DNA from: Amedibacterium intestinale
GTDB taxonomy: Bacteria > Bacillota_I > Bacilli_A > Erysipelotrichales > Erysipelotrichaceae
Reading direction: 5' to 3'
NCBI RefSeq assembly: GCF_010537335.1
Contig: NZ_AP019711.1
Coordinates: forward strand, 558,001 to 622,000
Length of the DNA: 64,000 bases
The translations under genes were made by a program, and so were the position numbers. Shown here piece after piece: positions 46,679 to 54,236 of this stretch; within the stretch, counting starts at the first letter, position 1, and the number at the start of each line of letters is the position of its first letter. The notes beneath the pieces were generated by a model. It was given only the letters and a program-made list of their open reading frames with translations, was not told the origin of the DNA and did not search any database.

Positions 46679-46899
46679 ATCAAATGTCCTTATTGTGAAA
46701 AAGAAATGCAGAGTGGTTATATTCCAACAGATAATATACCTGCACAGTGGCTTCCTGATGGGAAAAGACAAAGTTTATTAAAAATTGCATACGCAAAAGA
46801 TTGTATAAAATTATTGAAGAAAATGGAATTCTAGGGCATCATGCAAAAGCGGATTATTGTGATAAATGTGGCATTATTTTATTAAAGGAAGAACGATAA
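46679..46899 (+). pseudogene. Frameshifted zinc-ribbon protein (PF20097/DUF6487-like)
   Basis: The first part encodes IKCPYCEKEMQSGYIPTDN and ends at a stop near 46832. A second frame carries on with HHAKADYCDKCGIILLKEER to 46899. Together they make one small protein with the two CxxC pairs of the PF20097 zinc-ribbon family, so a frameshift between about 46790 and 46835 has broken it. The expected start position, 8 bases after GGAG, is ATC (46679-46681) instead of ATG. Both faults point to decay. Confidence 0.65.
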
Positions 46900-46925
46900 G
46901 AGAAAATCTGGAGGTTTTTATAGCG

Positions 46926-47465
46926 ATGAAAAGATATGCTGCTTTCTTGCGAGGAATTAATATAAGCGGGAAAAACAAGGTGCCAATGGCAGAATTAAAG
47001 AAAAGGTTTGAGAAACTTTCATTTAAAGAGGTTAAAACCTATTTAAACAGCGGCAATGTGTTATTTTCTAGTGAAGAAGAAAATATACCTGAGTTTGTAG
47101 AACAAATCGAGGGAATGATAAAACAGCAGTTTGGTTTAACTATCCCTGTTTTAGTAATAACAATAGAAAATCTAAAGGATATTTTAAATCATGCCCCTAA
47201 CTGGTGGGGAAATGATAACAAAGAAATTTATGATAATTTAATATTTATTATGCCGCCTGCAAAATTTTCAGATGTATATGCTGCTATTGGTGAACCTAAA
47301 AAAGAACTGGAAAAAATAGAGAATTATAAAGATGTGATATTCTGGTCTTTTTATCGTAAAGATTATCAAAAAACAAATTGGTGGTCTAAGACAGCAAATG
47401 CAGGTATAAGCATAAAACTAACAATAAGAACAGCGAATACGATTAGAAAAATAGTGGGGATGTAG
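46926..47465 (+). CDS. DUF1697 domain protein
   Basis: A 179-residue soluble protein of the DUF1697 family, recognised from the opening YAAFLRGINISGKNKVPMAEL, the YLNSGNVLFSS block near residue 40 and the final KTANAGISIKLTIRTANTI. The function is unknown; the family is common as a stand-alone gene in Firmicutes and soil bacteria. The frame is open 60 bases upstream, but ATG 46926 fits the usual family start and has GGAGG upstream, though at 11 bases the spacing is long. No terminator separates it from the next gene remnant. Confidence 0.85.
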   Translation: MKRYAAFLRGINISGKNKVPMAELKKRFEKLSFKEVKTYLNSGNVLFSSEEENIPEFVEQIEGMIKQQFGLTIPVLVITIENLKDILNHAPNWWGNDNKEIYDNLIFIMPPAKFSDVYAAIGEPKKELEKIENYKDVIFWSFYRKDYQKTNWWSKTANAGISIKLTIRTANTIRKIVGM

Positions 47466-47497
47466 TTATATAGAGAACAAGTAGTTAAGGAGGGACT

Positions 47498-47620
47498 ATG
47501 GCTTCAAGCAAAGAATATTTACAATTTATTTTAGGACAGTTGTCGGAATTAGAAGAAATTACATAAAAACGAAAAAAAGAAATAAATAAGATCCTGTTTG
47601 TTGAAAAAAGTGAGTATTGA
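47498..47620 (+). pseudogene. TfoX/Sxy N-terminal domain protein, internally deleted remnant
   Basis: Behind a strong AGGAGG site, the ATG at 47498 starts MASSKEYLQFILGQLSELEE, a near-perfect N-terminus of small TfoX-domain proteins. After 22 codons it meets a stop (47564-47566). The same frame then continues with a lysine-rich stretch to a stop at 47618-47620, reminiscent of the basic tail that ends these proteins. About 80 central codons are missing, so the gene appears to have lost its middle by deletion. Confidence 0.65.
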
Positions 47621-47634
47621 ACGGAGGTGAAAAA

Positions 47635-48030
47635 ATGATAACTTCGTATATGAAAGATATTATAGATAGTGATATTCATAAGGTTTGGGAAACTATTTTA
47701 GCAGTTGATAAGTATAGTGCATGGCGAAGTGATGTAAGTAAAACAGAAATCATAGATGATCATAAATTTATTGAATATAACAATGAGGGTTATGCTACTA
47801 CCTTTACAACTACGTTTATAGAGCCATATAAACGATGGGAATTCGATATGGAAAATAGTAATATAAAAGGACATTGGACAGGAATTTTTACTTGCGTTGA
47901 TAAGAAAACGCAAATTGATTTTACAGAAGATGTAATTTGTAAAAAATGGTTTATGAAGCTATTTGTAAAATCATACTTGAAGAAACAACAGACACAATTT
48001 GTTTTAGATCTAAAACGAATACTAAAATAA
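47635..48030 (+). CDS. SRPBCC family protein
   Basis: A 131-residue START/Bet v1-like (SRPBCC) protein. It has the usual opening in which a helix with IHKVWETILAVDKYSAWRSD follows the first strand, and the central strands GYATTFTTTFIEPYKRWEF and GHWTGIFTCV. SRPBCC proteins bind hydrophobic ligands in a deep cavity; the ligand here is unknown. The start has a perfect GGAGGTGA ribosome site. It may be co-transcribed with the DUF3795 gene that follows 27 bases later. Confidence 0.78.
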   Translation: MITSYMKDIIDSDIHKVWETILAVDKYSAWRSDVSKTEIIDDHKFIEYNNEGYATTFTTTFIEPYKRWEFDMENSNIKGHWTGIFTCVDKKTQIDFTEDVICKKWFMKLFVKSYLKKQQTQFVLDLKRILK

Positions 48031-48057
48031 TCAGCTGGAATCAAGAGGAGTTCTGTC

Positions 48058-48615
48058 ATGAAAGAATTTAAAAGGAAAAATCAATTGCTGTCTCTTTGTG
48101 GATTAAACTGCGGGCTTTGTCCAATGTTTTTAGGAAAGTACTGCGGTGGTTGTGGAAACGGTAAATCCTCGTGTAAAATTGCCAAGTGCAGTCTTGAACA
48201 TGGAAACATTGAATATTGTTTTGAATGTAAGAATTATCCTTGTGCACATTATCAATATGTCGATGAATACGACTCCTTTATTACGCATAAACATCAAAAA
48301 AAAGACTTAAAAAAAGCGCAACGCATTGGGATTAAACAATACAATCTTGAACAGAAAGAAAAAATACAAATTCTATCTTATTTACTTTCTAACTATAACG
48401 ATGGACGCAGAAAAAATTTCTTTTGCATAGCGGTCAATCTGCTGGAAGTATCTGAATTACAGGAAGTCATGAAGCTTCTGCAATCGAATGTGGAATTGTC
48501 TTTGTTACCTGCAAAAGAACGATCCTTGTATGTTGTAAATGCAATGAAAGAAATTGCCGAAAGAAGAAATATCGAGGTAAGGTTAAGAAGGAAATCAAGA
48601 AAGGATGATGTGTGA
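48058..48615 (+). CDS. DUF3795 cysteine-rich protein
   Basis: A 185-residue protein with a cysteine-rich N-terminal domain: CGLNCGLCPMF near residue 14, YCGGCGNG near residue 30, CKIAKCSLEHG and CFECKNYPCAHY near residues 39-65. This pattern is the DUF3795 family, probably a zinc- or iron-sulfur-binding fold. The C-terminal half is helix-rich and charged. Function unknown. Its stop codon overlaps the start of the next small gene (TGATG), so the two are translationally coupled. Confidence 0.8.
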   Translation: MKEFKRKNQLLSLCGLNCGLCPMFLGKYCGGCGNGKSSCKIAKCSLEHGNIEYCFECKNYPCAHYQYVDEYDSFITHKHQKKDLKKAQRIGIKQYNLEQKEKIQILSYLLSNYNDGRRKNFFCIAVNLLEVSELQEVMKLLQSNVELSLLPAKERSLYVVNAMKEIAERRNIEVRLRRKSRKDDV

Positions 48616-48776
48616 TGAAGGATAAAAATATTTGGATGATTGCTGGAATTATAATTTATATTTTCCTATCTGGAATCGATCGATTTGTATATAGAATCCC
48701 TAATATCATTTATATTCCAGTGGCAATTTTTGGTATGTTCTTAATATTCGCAGGAGTTTTTAAAAAGAAAAACTAA
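48615..48776 (+). CDS. Small two-helix membrane protein
   Basis: A 53-residue protein starting in the TGATG overlap with the DUF3795 gene. Two hydrophobic segments (about residues 7-21 and 30-48) flank a short polar turn GIDRFVYRIPN, and the protein ends FKKKN, so both ends are probably cytoplasmic. No known family is recognised. Its coupling to the DUF3795 gene suggests it is really translated and may anchor or assist that protein. Confidence 0.6.
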   Translation: MKDKNIWMIAGIIIYIFLSGIDRFVYRIPNIIYIPVAIFGMFLIFAGVFKKKN

Positions 48777-48806
48777 ATAAATAAAGTGTATATGGAGGAT
48801 TAGAAG

Positions 48807-49319
48807 ATGGTTGTATTGATAACAGGAGCATCACACACAGGGAAGACGTTGCTTGCGCAAAAACTGTTAGAAAAATATAAATACCCATATGTATCAATAG
48901 ATCATATAAAGATGGGTTTGATTCGTAGTGGATATACCAATCTTACAGTGGAAGATGATAGTGAACTTACACACTATTTGTGGCCGATAGTTCGCGAGAT
49001 GATAAAAACTGCGATAGAAAATAAACAGAATCTTATTGTGGAGGGGATTTATATTCCTTTTGATTGGACAAAGGATTTTGATAAGGAATATCTGAAACAT
49101 ATAAAATACTTTTGTCTTGTTATGAGTGAGAAGTATATAAAACATCATTTTGACAGTATAAAGAAATATGCAAACAGTATTGAATACCGTATGGATGATG
49201 AAGGATGCACAATAGAAAGTGTTTTAGAAGATAATGCTTATTTTTTACAAAATGCCAAGAAATACAATTTGAATATCGTCTTTATTGATGATACGTATGA
49301 AATAAATGTTGAACTATGA
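48807..49319 (+). CDS. P-loop kinase-like ATPase
   Basis: A 170-residue protein with Walker A GASHTGKTLLAQKL at residues 7-20, a DHIKMGLIRSG segment, and a Walker B-like strand NLIVEGIYIPFDW near residue 75. The layout resembles zeta-toxin/shikimate-kinase-like small-molecule kinases often annotated as 2-phosphoglycerate kinase-like or adenylate kinase-like. No antitoxin gene is adjacent, so a toxin role is not supported. It has its own ribosome site GGAGG and is followed by a terminator. Confidence 0.78.
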   Translation: MVVLITGASHTGKTLLAQKLLEKYKYPYVSIDHIKMGLIRSGYTNLTVEDDSELTHYLWPIVREMIKTAIENKQNLIVEGIYIPFDWTKDFDKEYLKHIKYFCLVMSEKYIKHHFDSIKKYANSIEYRMDDEGCTIESVLEDNAYFLQNAKKYNLNIVFIDDTYEINVEL

Positions 49320-49350
49320 TCACCGTTAATGGAAATCGAATATAAGTTGG

Positions 49351-49380
49351 AAAGGTTAGTCGGAGTGATTAACCTTTTTT
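49351..49380 (+). terminator. Terminator after the P-loop kinase gene (GTCATRATGATT-like family)
   Basis: AAAGGTTA pairs with TAACCTTT, followed by Ts; the loop GTCGGAGTGAT is related to that of the terminators at 45425 and 55133. Confidence 0.8.
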
Positions 49381-49489
49381 CGTATTATAAAATGTAATAA
49401 ATACAAAATAAGAAATAAAACAAATAATATTGTCACTTTTTGCGTTATTCTTTCATCTATTATATGTAACGTCGAAAGGAGTATATCAC

Positions 49490-50884
49490 ATGGTTTTTAG
49501 CAGTTTACAATTTATATTTATTTTTCTACCCATCTTTTTTGGGTGTTACTATATGGTGCCTAATCGTAATAAAAATTATATTTTACTCATTGGAAGCTTG
49601 TGTTTTTATTTTGTTGGAACGATAAACAATCCAGAATACTTAATACTTTTTATTATAAGTATCCTGATAGATTACATAGTAGCTTTAGGGATAGAAAAGC
49701 ATGTTAAGTATAAAAAAATAATATTACTTACAGGGATTTTCTTTCATGTTGGCAGTCTTGTTGTTTTTAAATATTTAGGGTTTGTTTTGATGGAATTAAG
49801 CAAGCAGATGGAAAGTTTTAACTTTACAAAGAATATCGTTCTTCCTATTGGTATTTCATTTTATACTTTCCAAGGTATTTCTTATATTGTTGATGTATAT
49901 CGAGGAAATATAAAGGCAGAAAGAAGTCTTCTGCATTATGCAGTTTATATCGCTATGTTTGAACAGTTGATTGCCGGTCCCATCGTTACGTATAAGCAGG
50001 TTAGAAAGGAATTATATGTCAAAAAAATTAATCGCTTATCTGTAATGGAGGGAATAGGTACATTTATTATCGGACTTGGATTAAAGGTTCTTCTTGCGAA
50101 TCCGATTGGTAAATTGTGGACGCAAACCTGTGCAATTGGTTTTGAAAGTATCTCTACTCCACTTGCATGGTTATCTATATTTGCGTTTACGTTTCAAATT
50201 TATTTTGATTTTTGGGGATATTCTTTAATGGCAATTGGACTTGGAAAAATGCTGGGCTTTCAACTTCCTAAAAATTTTGATTATCCCTATTTAAGCCTAA
50301 GTATGACACAGTTTTGGAGAAGGTGGCATATGACACTAGGTTCCTGGTTTAAAGAGTATGTGTATATCCCATTAGGCGGAAATCGAAAGGGATTTATAAA
50401 AACCATTAGAAATTTAATGATTGTGTGGCTGTTAACAGGGATTTGGCATGGAGCAGGATATAATTTTATTTTGTGGGGTGCCGTGCTGTTTATTATTTTG
50501 GTTATAGAAAAATTCTTTATTGGAAAGTGGCTGCATCGTTATTCGATGGCAGGACATCTTTATATGTTTATCATAATTCCGCTAACCTGGGCAGTTTTTG
50601 CGATTGATGATATAGGGCAGATGGGTGTGTTTTTTACAAGGTTATTTCCGTTTTTATCGCAAGGCATGGAGTCGATTTTTCCAAATGATTACATAAAATA
50701 CTGGAATTTATACTATCCGTTTTTTATTGCGGGAATCCTTTTTTCAACAAAAATACCGTTTCAATTACTAAAAAAGATCAAAAATAAAACCATTATTACT
50801 GTGATATTGCTGCTTGTTTTTCTTGCCTGTACATATTGCATGTATAAAGGACTGGATGATCCGTTTTTATATTTTAGATTTTAA
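49490..50884 (+). CDS. MBOAT family membrane O-acyltransferase
   Basis: A 464-residue multi-spanning membrane protein (about 10-11 segments) of the MBOAT family, like AlgI, PatA or DltB. The conserved blocks are intact: GISFYTFQGISYIVDVYRG near residue 123, MTQFWRRWHMTLGSWFKEY near residue 280 and WLLTGIWHGAGYNFILWG near residue 325, where the His of WHG is the catalytic residue. Such enzymes carry acyl groups outward for transfer to alginate, peptidoglycan or teichoic acid by a partner. The partner, an SGNH protein, follows after 11 bases. The ATG at 49490 has AAAGGAG upstream. First gene of the locus that includes sigV-rsiV. Confidence 0.92.
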   Translation: MVFSSLQFIFIFLPIFFGCYYMVPNRNKNYILLIGSLCFYFVGTINNPEYLILFIISILIDYIVALGIEKHVKYKKIILLTGIFFHVGSLVVFKYLGFVLMELSKQMESFNFTKNIVLPIGISFYTFQGISYIVDVYRGNIKAERSLLHYAVYIAMFEQLIAGPIVTYKQVRKELYVKKINRLSVMEGIGTFIIGLGLKVLLANPIGKLWTQTCAIGFESISTPLAWLSIFAFTFQIYFDFWGYSLMAIGLGKMLGFQLPKNFDYPYLSLSMTQFWRRWHMTLGSWFKEYVYIPLGGNRKGFIKTIRNLMIVWLLTGIWHGAGYNFILWGAVLFIILVIEKFFIGKWLHRYSMAGHLYMFIIIPLTWAVFAIDDIGQMGVFFTRLFPFLSQGMESIFPNDYIKYWNLYYPFFIAGILFSTKIPFQLLKKIKNKTIITVILLLVFLACTYCMYKGLDDPFLYFRF

Positions 50885-50895
50885 GAGGTAACAAC

Positions 50896-51315
50896 ATGAA
50901 AAAATCAAATTTTATCACCATACTAATATTTGCACTGTTTATTGCAGGAAGTATCTTTGTAATGAACAAAGATTACAATAAAGAAGCTGTACATAAAGTT
51001 GTGAAAGAAAACTCTGTAGCGAAAGTTAAAAAACCTGTTTCAAAACCGCAAAAGAAAAAAGAAGAAAAGAAGCAGGACAAAGTGGAAGAGGATAAGAAAC
51101 AGGTTTCCAGTTTTTCTATGCAAAATACACTGTTTATTGGAGATTCCAGAACAGTAGGGTTAATGGAATATGGAAAAATGAAAGAACCAGATTTTTTCTG
51201 CAGTGTAGGTATGAGTGTTTTTAATATATATGATGATGCACTTAGTGTTCCTAAAGTAGGAAATGTAACCTTATCACAATTATTAACGAATAAAAAGTAT
51301 GATAAAATATACATT
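50896..51315 (+). pseudogene. SGNH/GDSL hydrolase, N-terminal half (interrupted)
   Basis: The first 140 codons of an SGNH acyltransferase/hydrolase: a membrane anchor (residues 5-23), a Lys/Glu-rich linker to about residue 75, then block I LFIGDSRTVGL with the catalytic Ser near residue 86. The frame then enters the IS1634 element and stops at 51333 after six foreign codons. The rest of the gene resumes at 53291. Intact, the protein would have about 267 residues and act on the outer face with the MBOAT partner. In this state it lacks blocks III and V and should be inactive. Confidence 0.85.
51245..51315 (+). repeat. 71-bp direct repeat, left copy
   Basis: Identical over 71 bases to 53291-53361, one copy on each side of the IS1634-family element. 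It encodes part of the SGNH hydrolase. A target duplication this long is a known trait of the IS1634 family. Confidence 0.95.
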
Positions 51316-51340
51316 CTCGTCTTTGACAGTTAGAAAGCGA

Positions 51341-51386
51341 AAAAAGTGCATTAAAGACTTTAGAATTAAGCTTTTTTGCACTTTTT
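51341..51386 (-). terminator. Terminator after the IS1634 transposase
   Basis: AAAAAGTGC and GCACTTTTT form a 9-bp stem with T/A runs on both sides; it lies 20 bases beyond the transposase stop and close to the left end of the element. On the plus strand it may also cut off transcripts of the interrupted operon. Confidence 0.7.
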
Positions 51387-51405
51387 GTCTTTGTAACGAA
51401 TTGTG

Positions 51406-53148
51406 CTATATATGATGTTCTTTTGTGTATTTGATAATATTTCTCATTGTGGATCGTTTTATTATTTCTCTGTCTGTTTCAAAACCAAACAACTCATGCA
51501 GTAAATCTGTTAAATCTGTTCGTGTGTAAGAAGGTATATATCCTAATCCTTCTTTTAATTTTGTTACGTTCATCTTTCTCAATGTATCTATTATTTGTTC
51601 AGATGTATATTTTTTCTCTAATTTATATTCTAATATTCGATATATCAGAAGGGACAAGAAACAAATCAGGAAATGCGCTTTGATCCTGTCTTCTCTTTGC
51701 AGATAGATTGGTCGTGCATCAAAATCCGTTTTCATTATTCTAAAGCACTCTTCGATCTGCCATCTGCGTTTGTTGATAGCGATGATCTCCGCTACATCAC
51801 CTTCCATATCTGTGCTTACCGCATAGAAACCATCATACATTGCTTCTTTATCTATAGCCTCCTGATCGATTTCGTAGATTTCTTCTTCTGCTACTTCTCC
51901 ATTCGCTGTGATGGAAGTCCTCTTTGTAAATCTGCTTGGATCATTCGGATTTTTTCTATTCTTTTTGATTTTTCCATTTTTACTTATCATGTTTTTTGCT
52001 CTGTCTATCTGCCCTTGTCTTATCTTTTCCTGATAAGCTTTATATTTTGGAGAATAGGTAACGATAAGAGTTTCCGATATCTTTTTAGATTCTATAGGTA
52101 CTTCTTTATAATAGATGGATTCATATACCTCTGGGTCATTTTCATCAAGATCTTTCAAATCAATGAATGTGCTGCTTCCTACTTTTCGATATTGTTTCGT
52201 ATTTAAAGCGATATCTCTATCTTCTTTCTTTAATTTTTTTAATGACTGTGTAATGACATAGGATCTTCCTCCTATATCATTGAACAGTTTGTTATTCTGT
52301 GATGCCAGTCCACTGTCTGAGCAGTAGATGAATTCGGAACAGTCGAAATCCTGAATAACTTTATGTTCTAATGGTTTCAAGGATTTCTGTTCGTTTTGAT
52401 TTCCGGGAAAGATATCAAAAGCTAAAGGGAAACCATCTCCATCCATGAATAACCCCATGCCTACGATAGGATTTGGACGATGTTCTTTGCTTTTTCCGTA
52501 TTTTTTAAGTTCATCTTCTTGTTCGATTTCAAAGTAATAGTTCGTACAGTCATAATAAAGAACTTTTGTGTTTCTTTTATGAAGAAAGTTAGAATTTCGA
52601 TAAACTTCCGCCTGTATGTAATCAGATTCCTCGGCCAATATAGATAAGGAACGATAGATATCCTGTAATTTATACTTTGGCTGTTCCAGCAGAGAATGAG
52701 CGAAAGAGAAAGAAGAGCGTTTACTGGAAGGATATAGAACACGAGCGTAGACAAGATCGCAGAGGATGCGATGGATATCATATTCGAATTTATGATGATT
52801 CTTAATATTACGACAAATATTGTCAAAATGAAGATTGGAACAGATGGATTGAAGGAATAGGTAGCCAACATTAAATAACAAAACTTCATTTTTTTTGATT
52901 TTTTTGTCGCTAGAGAAAGGTATGAGAACAGGTGCAGTATCCTGTTGATGGGATAAAGTGTCCTTTTTAGCTTCAGAACGAGCCCATTCCAATAATTTTT
53001 CTTCATTATTATCAAATTGAGGAAGCAGGTCATTTAATCGACCAAGCTTTCTAAAAATGCGACTAGAAGTTTTACCATTGTTTTTGCGATAAGAACTCAT
53101 AATATAAATGCTTTTGGAATTGCCAGTGCCATTGATTGCAACGTACAT
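51406..53148 (-). CDS. IS1634-family transposase
   Basis: A 580-residue DDE transposase of the IS4-like superfamily. The start MYVAINGTGNSKSIYIMSSY, the VLYYDCTNYYFEIEQ strand (first catalytic Asp near residue 200), the GMGLFMDGDGFPLAFDIFPG block, the CSDSGLASQNN strand (second Asp) and the late RWQIEECFRIMKTDF with the catalytic Glu match IS1634 transposases. The ATG at 53148 was chosen over ones 6 and 48 bases upstream because GGGTGAT is best spaced for it. The gene looks complete. A 10-bp tandem repeat (53176-53195) lies in its promoter region. Confidence 0.92.
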   Translation of the reverse strand: MYVAINGTGNSKSIYIMSSYRKNNGKTSSRIFRKLGRLNDLLPQFDNNEEKLLEWARSEAKKDTLSHQQDTAPVLIPFSSDKKIKKNEVLLFNVGYLFLQSICSNLHFDNICRNIKNHHKFEYDIHRILCDLVYARVLYPSSKRSSFSFAHSLLEQPKYKLQDIYRSLSILAEESDYIQAEVYRNSNFLHKRNTKVLYYDCTNYYFEIEQEDELKKYGKSKEHRPNPIVGMGLFMDGDGFPLAFDIFPGNQNEQKSLKPLEHKVIQDFDCSEFIYCSDSGLASQNNKLFNDIGGRSYVITQSLKKLKKEDRDIALNTKQYRKVGSSTFIDLKDLDENDPEVYESIYYKEVPIESKKISETLIVTYSPKYKAYQEKIRQGQIDRAKNMISKNGKIKKNRKNPNDPSRFTKRTSITANGEVAEEEIYEIDQEAIDKEAMYDGFYAVSTDMEGDVAEIIAINKRRWQIEECFRIMKTDFDARPIYLQREDRIKAHFLICFLSLLIYRILEYKLEKKYTSEQIIDTLRKMNVTKLKEGLGYIPSYTRTDLTDLLHELFGFETDREIIKRSTMRNIIKYTKEHHI

Positions 53149-53290
53149 ATTCATCACCCAATATAATAATAACACATATAGCACAATATAGCACATAATA
53201 GAACATAAAATTTGACAAAAAAAGTAAAAGAAAAGCGCCTGTTTAAAGCGCCATAGTAAATTTATGAAATTTTATATGTGTCAAACTCCC

Positions 53291-53361
53291 GTGTTCCTAA
53301 AGTAGGAAATGTAACCTTATCACAATTATTAACGAATAAAAAGTATGATAAAATATACATT
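53291..53361 (+). repeat. 71-bp direct repeat, right copy
   Basis: Identical to 51245-51315. Recombination between the copies would remove the IS element and one repeat, leaving the SGNH gene in frame. Confidence 0.95.
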
Positions 53362-53742
53362 ATGCTGGGAGTTAATGAGATGGGATATCGCTTTGATAAG
53401 ATAATAGAAAAATATAAAGAATTACTTTCTTTTATAAAGCAGAAACAACCGGATACAACAATTTTTCTTCAGGCAAATTTACATGTGACAGGCGAGCGTT
53501 CTAATAGTGATGATACGTTTAATAATCACTCCATAAATAAACTGAATAAGGCTCTTTCCAAGATGGCGGATAATAAAAAGATTTATTATTTAGATGTAAA
53601 TCCTATATTTGATGATGAAAACGGAAATTTATCAGCAGATAAATCAGAAGATAACACACATCTTTATGCCAAATATTATGAAGTTTGGGGAAAGTGGATT
53701 GTTTCACAGAGTGCTTCGCTTACAAAGGAGGAATTACATTGA
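53291..53742 (+). pseudogene. SGNH/GDSL hydrolase, C-terminal half (interrupted)
   Basis: This part repeats the 71-bp segment and continues to the natural stop. It has block III as MLGVNEMGY and block V as DNTHLYAKYY, which carries the catalytic Asp and His. The catalytic Ser is in the other half, before the IS element, so neither fragment holds a full triad. A GTG at 53278 inside the element could start a short product, but without ribosome site or anchor. The stop overlaps the sigV start. Confidence 0.85.
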
Positions 53743-54236
53743 ATATAAAGGAGGAGTTTTGTGAAAATATTCGACTTTATGAAAAATCTATGTATCATTT
53801 GGCATATTCTATTGTAAGAAATGATGCCGATGCCAGCGAAATTATCAGTGAATCGATATATCGGGCCTATAAAAACTATGGAAGTTTAAAAAATAAAAAA
53901 GCTTTTAAAACATGGATTCTTCGAATTGTACACAATACGGCAGTAGAAATGATTAGAAAAAATGCAAAATTTATAACGATGGATGAAATAAAAGAAGATA
54001 TTGGAGGAAGTATCAAACATGACATAACAACCAAAATTACAGTAAGAGAAGCAGTGGAAAGTTTGAAACAGCCATATCGAACAGTGACCGTTTTGTTTTA
54101 TTATGAAAATTTATCACTTTCTCAGATTGCACATATTACTAACACCAATATCATAGCGGTGAAGAAGCAATTATCTCGTGCCAGGAAAAAACTCTTGGAA
54201 ATTTTGAAGGAGGACTTCATGTATGAAAAAATTTGA
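53739..54236 (+). CDS. sigV: ECF RNA polymerase sigma factor, SigV type
   Basis: A 165-residue extracytoplasmic-function sigma factor. Region 2 covers about residues 10-75 (MYHLAYSIVRNDADASEIIS, then KNKKAFKTWILRIVHNTAVEMIR), and region 4 about residues 105-160 (LKQPYRTVTVLFYYENLSLSQIAHI and VKKQLSRARKKL). Region 3 is missing, as expected for ECF factors. Translation most likely starts at TTG 53739, which overlaps the SGNH stop and sits behind AAAGGAGG. It is followed, with a 14-base overlap, by an RsiV-type anti-sigma gene, which identifies it as SigV-like. Confidence 0.88.
   Translation: MNIKEEFCENIRLYEKSMYHLAYSIVRNDADASEIISESIYRAYKNYGSLKNKKAFKTWILRIVHNTAVEMIRKNAKFITMDEIKEDIGGSIKHDITTKITVREAVESLKQPYRTVTVLFYYENLSLSQIAHITNTNIIAVKKQLSRARKKLLEILKEDFMYEKI

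Larger units (their letters stand above)
51316..53290 (-). mobile_element. IS1634-family insertion element
   Basis: A 1,975-bp element defined exactly by the flanking 71-bp direct repeats. A short inverted repeat TTTGACA lies 5-6 bases inside each end (51322-51328, and its reverse complement at 53279-53285). It carries one transposase on the minus strand and a terminator near its left end. Size, transposase type and very long direct repeats all fit IS1634. The insertion is in the opposite orientation to the host operon. Confidence 0.93.

Noticed and set aside
48807-49319. Zeta-toxin of a toxin-antitoxin pair
   Set aside because: The P-loop kinase fold fits, but no small antitoxin gene lies next to it and it has its own terminator.
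49433-49473. A CGTC box before the MBOAT gene, considered as a SigV-type -10 element
   Set aside because: CGTC (49470-49473) abuts the ribosome site, so a transcript from it would lack the site, and no AAC-type -35 lies at the right distance.
51673-52206. A plus-strand frame of 177 codons within the IS1634 transposase gene
   Set aside because: It is antisense to a full-length transposase and aromatic-rich without any motif.
53223-53254. AAAGCGCC repeated twice near the right end of the IS1634 element, first read as a hairpin
   Set aside because: The two copies are direct, not inverted, so no stem forms.
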